A DNA stretch of 56,730 bases from assembly GCA_029865225.1 (NCBI GenBank), contig JAOUHJ010000014.1:1-56730 (forward strand), given 5' to 3'. Of this stretch, positions 25,514 to 33,600 are shown in pieces; within the stretch, counting starts at the first letter, position 1; each line of letters begins with the position of its first letter. The position numbers and the translations under genes were made by a program. This stretch comes from Nitrospira sp. (GTDB taxonomy: Bacteria > Nitrospirota > Nitrospiria > Nitrospirales > Nitrospiraceae). Under the pieces are notes generated by a model. That model worked only from the letters and a program-made list of their open reading frames with translations. It searched no databases and was not told where the DNA came from.

Positions 25514-27142
25514 ATGATTCGAGTCAGGGAAGCTCGGGAAGAAGACGTCGGCCAGATTCGCGAGATCTTTCTCGCGGTGTACGGGACGGATTATCCGCAT
25601 CGCGAACTCTATGACGAACTCTGGCTGAAACGTTCCGTCTTTACCGATGACGCGCTCATACTGGTGGCGGAGGATACCGACTCAGGTCGCGTGATCGGCA
25701 CCGCCTCGGTCCTGTTCGACTTCGGTGCCCATTCTGATCTGGTCGGAGAGTTCGGTCGTCTTGCCGTGCATCCCGAGTATCGTCGGATGCAGGTTGGAAA
25801 GTTGCTCATGGACCGGCGGCTCGAGGCCATCAGAAACCGCCTTCACGTCGGCCTTGTGGTGGCTCGGACCGTCCATCCCTATGCCCAGCGCATCAGTCTC
25901 GCGCAGGGATTCATTGCGACGGGCTTTCTGCCGCTCAAGCACCTCTTCCGTCACCGCGAAAGCTTTGCGCTGCTGGCTCGGTATTTCGGGGATGCTCTGG
26001 CCCTACGCCGCAATAATCCGCGCATCATCCCAGAGGTCCATGCCTTGGCGAATCTCGTGATGAACCAACCTTCACTCACTCCAGACTTTATCGTGGACGA
26101 GGACTCCGCATCCTATCCAGCAGGCGGCGACTATCATCTTGAACAGATGCAGGCCGAAGGGTATCCGGCGTTGCTCCGAATCGAACGAGGCCGAGTGAGG
26201 AATCGCGAGATTTTCGGACCGATGCGACTGGACTATGGTTTTTTCAAACTGCAGTCTCGCCAGACGAATTACTTTCTTGCCCGAGCAGGCGGTCAAGTCG
26301 TTGGAGCGGTCGGTTATACCATGGATCCGGTGGAACATACGGTTCGGGTGTTTGAGTTGATCGCGCTTGCCGACGATGTCGTGCGCTTTCTTCTGGCCGA
26401 ACTCGAACGAAAGTGTCGGGAAGAGATGGCGATCGAGTATATTGAAATTGATGTCAGCGCCTATGCGCCGCGTATGCAGCGGACGTTGCTGGAGCTGAAT
26501 TTTCTTCCGGTCGCCTATGTGCCCGCCATGGTGTTCTACCAGGTCGAACGACTCGACATCGTGAAGATGGTGCGTTTGAACGCGTTACAAGACTTGGGAT
26601 CTCTTGGTCTGACCGAACCGGTCCAGGCCATAGCCGATGTGGTGATGAGGGGGTTTTCCACGTGCGTCATCGCTCCCCGAATGGCACAGGCAATCAGAGA
26701 AGTCCCGTTGTTTCATGGGATGAACACGGAACAGGCGACGAGGTTAGCCGGAGTCTGCTCGGTGAAGAACATTGAGGCAGGGGAGCGACTCTTTACTAAA
26801 CACGAGCCGGCCGATCGGCTCTATCTGGTGCTTCATGGGCGTCTCGCGATCAGCGGTGCATCTCCCTCCGACATCATTGGATCTATCCACACTGGAGAGA
26901 CCTGTGGCGAAGTGTCACTCCTCTCTGCGAGGCCCCACTCAGCCACGGCCAGGGCTGTGAATAACCTCGAGGTGGCGGAGCTGCATCGGCGAGATCTGGA
27001 GGAACTCATTCGGCGTCGCCCCGATATCGGCGTCATCATCTATCGAAATTTGGCCGTCGGACTTGGAGACAAGCTCCTGCGCTCAGGAGATCGGAAGCAG
27101 AATCAAGCGAGGAGTGAAGACGAACGCCTTCCCCTTGCATAG
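25514..27142 (+). CDS. Fusion of GNAT acetyltransferase, GNAT-like domain and cyclic-nucleotide-binding domain
   Basis: This 542-residue protein has an unusual domain order. An N-terminal GNAT domain (about 1-150) carries the acetyl-CoA loop region EFGRLAVHPEYRRMQVGKLL. A second, degenerate GNAT-like half (about 195-355) reads YFLARAGGQVVGAVGYTMDP and LNFLPVAYVPAMVFYQVER. A C-terminal cNMP-binding domain (about 395-510) contains ERLFTKHEPADRLYLVLHGR and the phosphate cassette GEVSLLSARPHSATARA. In that cassette the Arg that normally contacts the cyclic phosphate (PR-A/S-A) appears as His (PHSA), so ligand binding may be changed or lost. Mycobacterial Pat is a known cNMP-regulated acetyltransferase, but with the reverse domain order; whether this is analogous is inference. 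Confidence 0.85.
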   Translation: MIRVREAREEDVGQIREIFLAVYGTDYPHRELYDELWLKRSVFTDDALILVAEDTDSGRVIGTASVLFDFGAHSDLVGEFGRLAVHPEYRRMQVGKLLMDRRLEAIRNRLHVGLVVARTVHPYAQRISLAQGFIATGFLPLKHLFRHRESFALLARYFGDALALRRNNPRIIPEVHALANLVMNQPSLTPDFIVDEDSASYPAGGDYHLEQMQAEGYPALLRIERGRVRNREIFGPMRLDYGFFKLQSRQTNYFLARAGGQVVGAVGYTMDPVEHTVRVFELIALADDVVRFLLAELERKCREEMAIEYIEIDVSAYAPRMQRTLLELNFLPVAYVPAMVFYQVERLDIVKMVRLNALQDLGSLGLTEPVQAIADVVMRGFSTCVIAPRMAQAIREVPLFHGMNTEQATRLAGVCSVKNIEAGERLFTKHEPADRLYLVLHGRLAISGASPSDIIGSIHTGETCGEVSLLSARPHSATARAVNNLEVAELHRRDLEELIRRRPDIGVIIYRNLAVGLGDKLLRSGDRKQNQARSEDERLPLA

Positions 27143-27264
27143 CCGAATGTTGTAGGCGGGATATGACCGACCTTTCGTCGGGAGTTGTGGGTGCAGCCTC
27201 GCCTCGACGTTGAACAAGGATGTATACACCTGGGACGGCTGGTCCGGGAGTGAGCTAGTACCGT

Positions 27265-27462
27265 TCAGGCGGCTTCACGGCGTCGTTCAGAGTCTCTGGG
27301 TCTCCTTGACCTTTGGAGGACACGTTTATTATTTCGGATCACATCGTCGACGATCATTCCACAATTGACGCACCGCCAGCCATGAAAGTTGGACGAAGAA
27401 CCGGTCTGGATTGCGAAGCTGTCGTCGCGGACGGCAAGGCCGTTACATCGCATGCAATTCAT
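27265..27462 (-). CDS. Small zinc-ribbon protein
   Basis: The 65-residue protein has two Cys pairs, MNCMRCNG at the start and WRCVNCGMIVDD around residues 30-36, making a likely four-Cys zinc ribbon. A basic, Arg-rich C-terminal tail follows (RSRRPRDSERRREAA), suggesting nucleic-acid contact. The ATG at 27462 has CAGGAGATGAACG upstream and overlaps the stop of the preceding small gene (ATGA), so the two are coupled. I do not recognise a named family. Similar tiny Cys4 proteins act as transcription or RNA-binding accessories. Confidence 0.65.
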   Translation of the reverse strand: MNCMRCNGLAVRDDSFAIQTGSSSNFHGWRCVNCGMIVDDVIRNNKRVLQRSRRPRDSERRREAA

Positions 27463-27773
27463 CGTTCATCTCCTGATAGATTGTCTTGTTCAACCCGAGG
27501 AGCTGGGTTGTAGATTCTGCTTTTCTGTGTCGTGCGCTCAATCCGAGCGGTGCGCAACAACGCCGTACCGTCACGGAAGCCGAGCATGTATCGATCTTGG
27601 ATCTCTGGAGGGCACGAGCGGTAGTCTTCAGTGTGGTCACAATTCAACAAGGCATCACGCAGTCCGTGCTCTTCGGCTCGCCACCCGTCCACCTCTGGTT
27701 CCGTACGAGCCTGTGCAATCTGGCGTCTGCACCAGTTAATGCGAATGGAGATGGGGTCTGTTGTCCGTTCCAT
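27459..27773 (-). CDS. Hypothetical protein overlapping the zinc-ribbon gene
   Basis: The 104-residue soluble protein is rich in charged residues and Trp, Arg and Cys: ISIRINWCRRQIAQARTEPE, then WRAEEHGLRDALLNCDHTED, then PPEIQDRYMLGFRDGTALL. The first half looks like a two-helix hairpin. A GGGGGTG site precedes the ATG. The four-base overlap with the zinc-ribbon gene indicates a two-gene operon. I do not recognise the family; the repeated RxxE patterns could be a nucleic-acid or protein interface. Confidence 0.5.
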   Translation of the reverse strand: MERTTDPISIRINWCRRQIAQARTEPEVDGWRAEEHGLRDALLNCDHTEDYRSCPPEIQDRYMLGFRDGTALLRTARIERTTQKSRIYNPAPRVEQDNLSGDER

Positions 27774-28242
27774 GGTTCACCCCCATAGGTGCCCGAGAAT
27801 ATCTTCAGAATATGGAAAAGCAAGTTGAATGCCATGGCAGGAAGCATCCAGGAAAAGCGTTGTGATCTGCGCTCGCAGTATTCCAGTTTGTACGTAATTG
27901 TAACGAGTTACAGCCTAGAGTCGCATCGGTAGCGATAAGAAGTGCGGATGCCAGCGCCGGCGATGGATCTGTAGGAGGTGAAGGGTGCGGAGATTAGTGT
28001 TTCATAATGATACTAGGTAAAACACTGGCTCGAAGGTCTAGAACCTTAAGGGGTGAGGGAGGCGAAGGATTCAAAGGCGACCAGTTTCCCATGCCGGCCA
28101 TCGCATTGGGATCAAAGTCATGGTGCCTGTGCGTGGCAGATCGTAATGGAGTATAGTGGTCGCCATGAATCTCGGGCTGAAACGACATGGGCCGTGTATT
28201 GAATGACTAATGATCAATCGGTTTGTGGAGCAAGGAGTGACT
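27774..28242. other. Intergenic region with short palindrome and possible leader
   Basis: About 470 bp between the small minus-strand genes and the CBS gene. It holds an inverted repeat TGTAACGAGTTACA at 27899-27912 (6-bp arms, 2-bp centre), the size of a regulator site. It also holds a perfect AGGAGGT followed by a GTG and an 11-codon frame ending at 28020. Whether that frame is translated is unknown. No larger gene is visible. Confidence 0.4.
27899..27912. promoter_or_regulatory. Candidate operator palindrome
   Basis: TGTAAC-GA-GTTACA is a perfect 6+6 inverted repeat, 126 bp upstream of the ATG of the 104-residue gene and about 330 bp before the CBS gene. Its form fits a dimeric regulator site; no cognate regulator can be named. 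Confidence 0.3.
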
Positions 28243-29079
28243 ATGACTGAGTATGGGGGCGGAGCCGTTCAAGATTTTATGCATCGTTACCTGGAAGTGG
28301 TTCCTCGCAATTCAACGATTGTAGCTGCGGCCGAGAGGATGAGTGTTCGGCGGATCGGTTGCCTGCTCGTGGAGTCGGATGATCCCACAAGAGGTCCGAT
28401 CGGGATCGTGACGGAGGCGGATCTCGTACGGAAGGGGCTTGCGGAGGGCTTAGATCCAATGGCCACGAAGGTGGATCACGTTATGGTGAGCCCAATCTTG
28501 ACGATTGCCGGCGAGCGCACCATGTTGGATGCCAGTCAGTTGATGGAAACCCATCATGTGCGTCACCTTTGTGTGGAGGAGGCCGGTGAGATCGTCGGCA
28601 TCATGTCCGTGCGGGATCTCGTGCGATCGTTTGTGGATGCGGAAAGCGGTCCAGTCTGCGACCTTGATAAGGTATACCGTCCGCTGAGTGTCCTGATGGC
28701 GACCACGATTGCGACCATCCAGAGCGATGCCTGCCTTCGTGCATCAGCTGAGCTTATGCGAGACAGGCGAATGGGTTCATTGCTGACGATCGAGGCCGGC
28801 GAGATCGTCGGTATCGTGACCGAACGCGATTTGGTTTGGAAAGGGCTTGCCGGCAGCCGGGATCTGGGCGGCACTCACGTGAGTGCTGTGATGAGTTCTC
28901 CACTACTGGGCATCGATGTTAATCGCACCATACGCGATGCCAGCAAAGCGATGGCCGAACAGAGTGTCCGTCACTTGGCCGTGACGGAAAACGGCAAGAT
29001 CGTCGGGGTCCTCTCTGTACGGGACTTGGTGAAAATGGTCTCCATCAGGGATCGGCCCAGATTTCTCGGTAAGACATGA
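28243..29079 (+). CDS. Four-CBS-domain protein
   Basis: CBS domains pair to bind adenosyl nucleotides such as AMP, ATP or SAM and act as energy or ligand sensors. The 278 residues contain four CBS motifs in two Bateman pairs, about 5-65, 75-135, 145-205 and 215-275. They show the repeated GIVTEADLVRKGL, GIMSVRDLVRSF, GIVTERDLVWKGL and GVLSVRDLVKMV ends. No enzyme or transporter domain is attached. The ATG at 28243 follows AAGGAGTGACT, a strong ribosome site, and is preferred to the in-frame ATG at 28210. It is convergent with the M48 protease gene. A regulatory role is likely but the partner is unknown. Confidence 0.9.
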   Translation: MTEYGGGAVQDFMHRYLEVVPRNSTIVAAAERMSVRRIGCLLVESDDPTRGPIGIVTEADLVRKGLAEGLDPMATKVDHVMVSPILTIAGERTMLDASQLMETHHVRHLCVEEAGEIVGIMSVRDLVRSFVDAESGPVCDLDKVYRPLSVLMATTIATIQSDACLRASAELMRDRRMGSLLTIEAGEIVGIVTERDLVWKGLAGSRDLGGTHVSAVMSSPLLGIDVNRTIRDASKAMAEQSVRHLAVTENGKIVGVLSVRDLVKMVSIRDRPRFLGKT

Positions 29080-29196
29080 GAGGGAAGGAAGCGACTTCGT
29101 GGACTCTGGGTTGTTAACCGACAGTACAGTCCGCGCGAAGCCACCTTCGTCAGCCTACCCTCTGTAGCCATTGACCTGGTGACCAGGTGATCAAGT

Positions 29197-30141
29197 CTAC
29201 GCGGCGCCCATGCGTGACCGGAAGCGTTCGGTCAGGTAGGGAAACTTGCTGGCCTCTGTGTAGCGAGCCGCGACACCCTTCGCTCTGCCCAATCTTTCCG
29301 ACGTCGAGGGATGGGTTGAGAAGAACAGTGAATCCGCTGTCCCTTCCTGGCTCTGGAGGGTGGCGAGATAATCCCTGAGGCCGTTCGGATGATATCCCGC
29401 CCGATAGGCGAATTCGATGCCGTAGGTATCAGCTTCGAACTCCAGCTCCTTGTCGAGCCCTTTTTCAAACAACATATCTGTAGCCGCATCGATGACGTTC
29501 GAAAACAGCTGCGGATCCTTGTTCATGGCGCTCAGGCTGAACTCGGACACGTTCGCCAGGATTGTGCTTCGCTGGAGAGTCTTCAGCATATGTTTCTGCG
29601 TCACGTGCGCCACTTCGTGCGCCAGGACGCCGGCCAACTCCGCTTCGTTCTTGAGAGTCTTCAGCAATCCGATCGTGACGAAGATGTAGCCTCCAGGTGC
29701 CGCGAAGGCGTTCTGCTCCCTGCTGTTCAGAATGGCAAAGCGGTAGGTGAGTTCGGGCCGGTCGGAAACCTCCGCGACGGTTTTCCCGACCAGATTGACA
29801 TAGGTCGTGAGCGTTTCATCCTTGTATTCGCCGCCGAATCGGTTGAACGCCTCAATAGCGACGGCCTGGCCGATGGCGATCTCTTCTTCAACTCCGATCG
29901 GTTGGAGTGATTGAACGGCTTTGAGCCCCTTCTTGAAAAGACCGATATCCTTTTCCTTTGCCCCCAGCAATCCTCCGAGTCCATCGACCAACCCCTTGGG
30001 TTCTCCAGGCTGAGCTTGTCCCGTCCTTTGACTTTGCTTCTTTTCGGCAGATGGCTTGACTAATTGATCGAGAAAACTCCACGACCGATCGGCAGCCCCC
30101 ATAATTAAAACGATCGATAGTGTCGCAAGGGCCCATTTCAT
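29197..30141 (-). CDS. M48-family metalloprotease (exported)
   Basis: This zinc endopeptidase resembles the periplasmic BepA/LoiP group that checks outer-membrane protein assembly. The 314 residues begin with a signal peptide (MKWALATLSIVLIMGA). The zinc motif is HEVAH (His175, Glu176, His179), with a third ligand Glu in KELEFEADTYG (about 234-236). The segment QNAFAAPGGYIFVTIGLLKT is typical of the family. No TPR tail is present, unlike BepA. The ATG at 30141 has GGAGGTTGATC upstream and begins 2 bp after the SH3 gene stop, so it is the last gene of the five-gene operon starting at 42621. Confidence 0.92.
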   Translation of the reverse strand: MKWALATLSIVLIMGAADRSWSFLDQLVKPSAEKKQSQRTGQAQPGEPKGLVDGLGGLLGAKEKDIGLFKKGLKAVQSLQPIGVEEEIAIGQAVAIEAFNRFGGEYKDETLTTYVNLVGKTVAEVSDRPELTYRFAILNSREQNAFAAPGGYIFVTIGLLKTLKNEAELAGVLAHEVAHVTQKHMLKTLQRSTILANVSEFSLSAMNKDPQLFSNVIDAATDMLFEKGLDKELEFEADTYGIEFAYRAGYHPNGLRDYLATLQSQEGTADSLFFSTHPSTSERLGRAKGVAARYTEASKFPYLTERFRSRMGAA

Positions 30142-30143
30142 GA

Positions 30144-30659
30144 TCAACCTCCAGAAAATTCACCGACCGACCCTTCTCGCTGGAATTTGAGAAGATCTTC
30201 CCTGGAGATGGCACGGTCTTCCATTTTCTGCACTGCATTTCTGCTTGCGGGATCGATTTGTTTGGACTCGGCGTAATGCTCCGAGGTTTCTTTCAAGCCT
30301 CTGATGCTCCCCCCGGTGCTTGCCTCGCGAGCCGCGATGCGGGTCTCACCCGTCAATCCTGACAGCATGTCTCCCCCCCCTCCGCCGCCGACCTTCTGAT
30401 CGCTCAACTTGAACTTGAAGACCCACCCGGTCTTGCCGGACTGAGCCCGTATCTTATAATGGCGATCGCTTTTTTCGAGGACACGAACCTGATCTCCCAG
30501 ACGAAGCGTGTCCACCACCCGGGACATCGGCGACTTTTCCTCCGTCACCTTCACCTCATCCTTGCTGACGTACATCGTCTGGGCCGAGAGAAGACTGGGA
30601 ACCAGCAGCACCAATCCCACGATCGCCGTTGTAATAGATCGTCTCACTGCAAGCATCAT
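30144..30659 (-). CDS. Exported SH3-domain protein
   Basis: The 171-residue protein has a signal peptide (SITTAIVGLVLLVPSLLSA) and a bacterial SH3-type domain of about 28-88: TMYVSKDEVKVTEEKSPMSR, VVDTLRLGDQVRVLEKSD, GKTGWVFKFKLSD. A poly-glycine linker of six Gly follows, then a helical C-terminus (ETSEHYAESKQIDP). Bacterial SH3 domains often bind peptidoglycan or proteins. The Gly linker is encoded partly by a run of eight G on the coding strand (30373-30380), a possible slippage site. GAGGAG precedes two possible ATGs, 30659 and 30656. It starts 17 bp after the giant CHAT gene and belongs to the same operon. Confidence 0.85.
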   Translation of the reverse strand: MMLAVRRSITTAIVGLVLLVPSLLSAQTMYVSKDEVKVTEEKSPMSRVVDTLRLGDQVRVLEKSDRHYKIRAQSGKTGWVFKFKLSDQKVGGGGGGDMLSGLTGETRIAAREASTGGSIRGLKETSEHYAESKQIDPASRNAVQKMEDRAISREDLLKFQREGSVGEFSGG

Positions 30660-30676
30660 CGTCTCCTCACGCTAGA

Positions 30677-33600
30677 TTACCGATAATCTCCCACCAATGC
30701 CAGCCCTGCCCAGTAGGCCGGGTGCGGGAATTCCTTCTTGACCAACAATTGAGCTTGGCGAAGACTTGTCGCCTTATCCATCTTGGCGTAGTTGCGATAG
30801 AAGTGCTTCATCAGCACGGAGGTAGCTAGATCGTCCACGCGCCACAGGGCCGACACCAGAGCGTGGGTCCCGGCGTAGATAAAGGCCCGATTCAGGCCGA
30901 TCAACTCTCCGGCCTCCAGTTTGCCCAGACCTGTCTGACAGGCGCTCAGGGTGACGAGATCCGCCTGAATGTTCAAACCGAAGACCTCCCGCACCGTAAG
31001 CCGGCGATTGCTCGGATTCTGGGAGGCCAGCCAGAGTGACGACAGCAAGGGGTTGAGGTCATCAAACTCTCCATGGGTCGCCAAGTGGATGACCCCGTAG
31101 TTCGCGATGTTGTCGACGATCCATTCCTTCGTTGCCTTGGCTCCTACCAGGACGTCAAGGTCGGGAAAGTCCCACCGGATGCTACGGGCCTCAAGCTCCG
31201 CCAGCGGGAGCTGGTAGTTATAATTGCCGAGGTCAGGATTTCCGATCGCGAGCACCTTCGTGAGCTTGGTTGCGCTCCGCTTGGCGAAGGTGAACTGCAA
31301 CACCGAAGCCGCCGGGGAGTAGAACAGCGGGTAGGTGTCGATCAGGGCTCCCTCAGGACCGGAAAGGGCGGCGAAGGACAGGAAGTGCAGTGGTCCGTCC
31401 GGAATAATCCCCAAATAGCGGAGGCCAACCAGATCCGCCAAGGCCGGGGCGATCAACAATTTGGAGAGACGTCCCAGCTCCTCGGAGACGGACTCCAGGC
31501 GTTGCACCCGCTCACGATAGGCACGGACTAGTAGCTCGATCTCCCCTGCGGCAGTTGGAACCTCAAAAAACTTCGTGCCCGAGGCAGTCACCAGCCAGAT
31601 ATAGACTTTATCCCCGGTCACCTTGTACGACAGAAGTCCGACACCCGGCTCGAGCAGCGCCTGCACCTGGTCCTGCCTCAATGGATCGACGGCCACAAAA
31701 CTGCTCAGTTGCGGGCTACTCCGCTTCAGTTGCACTAATGCCTCTTCGTAGGCCGCTTTTGTCTTGCGCACTCGGTCCACGAGATCCTGAGGAGGGGCTG
31801 CGAACGAAGCGAGCTCACGCGACGATGCATCTAGTTGGGCCTGCAAGGTCATGACCTGGTCGAGCTCTTGTTGATCCCTCTCCGTTTTTACCTTGAGCTT
31901 CTGATTTCCTAACAGGTCGATGAAGCTCCTCGATCGTGACCGCTCGAGATAATTGAAGGCCTCTCCAGGACGTCCGAGTTCGATCAGGAGGGTGATCGTG
32001 TCACGGTACAGATCCTCAGTCTTCGTCTGAAAACTGTTGCGAAACTCCTCGATCTTGAGAGCGGCGCGCATGCTTTCGACGATTCCCACTGCATCGGCGT
32101 ACCGGCCGACCGCCTCCTCCTTCCTTCCGATCAAGCGAAGCACGGCGCCGTGCCCGGCTGCCGCACGCCACAGGACTTCTTTCATATGGTGCCGCTTGGA
32201 GAGGTCGTAGGTGCGTTGATAGTAGTCGATTGCCGCTTCGTAACCACCGGTTTCTCGATGGACGTTGCCGAGCTCTAGTAGAGCCTTGGCCCAGTTATCG
32301 ACATTGTTGATCGCAGCGCTGTGCCGCTCCGCCGCTTCAAAATGCGCTCGCGCATCGGCATGGCGGCCCAGCTTCATGAGAGAGATGCCGATATTACGAT
32401 GGTCGTAACCCAATCCCCATCGGCTGTTCATCTTCTCGTCGATGATCTTGGCGAGTGTGAACTGTTCAATGGAAGCCTCAATCTGGCCCCGGTCACGCAG
32501 CATGAGCCCAAGATTGTTGTGAGAGGAGGCTCTTTCAGTCTTGATGTCCACTCGCTTCGCGGTGGACAACGCCTGCTCCGCATAGACCAGCGCCTTGTCC
32601 AGGTCGTTGAGGGTCCAGTAGAGAAGCGCCTTGGTGTTTGCGATCATGATGGGAAGCTGAGGATCATGAGATGTTTCAGCTTCCTTGGTTGCAGCATCGA
32701 GGTGATCGAACGCCTCTTGATACCGTCCCCTGAACCAACACGTATTGGCCAAGTACAGCGATCCAGTCGCCAGTACAAAGGGATCTTTGATTTCCTCACC
32801 GATGCGGCGTCCTTCGATATAATTCCGATCAGCCTCATCGAACAGGCCGGTCTTCTCATAGGTCAGGCCGATCTCGTACAACGTCTCCGCTTGCAGGCGA
32901 CGCGCTCCTTGGTCCTTATAGATAGCCAACGCAGCCGTAAACCCCTCGCGGGCGCGCTCGTACCGACCAAGACGGAGATAATCGATTCGGCCAATCCGGC
33001 GGTGCTGCATCGCCATATCCTGTACCTCTCCCAGCTCTTGATACAGTTGCAAGGATTGTCCGAATGCATCGAGGGCATCCTCGTAGACGCCCATGTTCTC
33101 CTTCACCACTCCCAGGGTGGCGATGCCCTCGGCGAGGCGATCGAGCTCATCCTGCTTGCGCCACAGGGCGATGGCGGATTCGAGATGTTTGATGGCCGAT
33201 TCGAACTCCTCCAGCCTGGAGTAGAGAATGCCCAACCGGTACAGGGCCCCTGGTTTGGCCCGTTCATCTCCGGTCTGATCGATATGCTCGACGAGCTTTG
33301 TCTGGTGAAAGACGGCCGTCCGATAGTCGCCGACCCTGAAGGCGGTGTCGACCGCCACATCCGTCAGCTTGCGGAAGTCTTGGACTGCCTCGGTGAAACG
33401 GAGAAGAGAAAGGGCGTCTTCAGCACGGTGCAGTGCGGCTTCGTACCTTTCTGCCCGGTAGGCGGCGACCGTCTCAGCCACAGCATGCGTATATTCGAAG
33501 GCGGCAAAGGCCGCCTTCTGATCCTGGTCCATACCGACATATCCATAAACCTGAACCGACCCGTTGGTCGGATGTTTCTCTGTGGCCGACACAGCACGAG

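Noticed and set aside
29174-29188. ACCTGGT-G-ACCAGGT inverted repeat between the CBS and M48 genes
   Set aside because: The one-base centre cannot form a terminator loop and there is no T-run; it could be chance or an operator, but the location between convergent genes argues against an operator.
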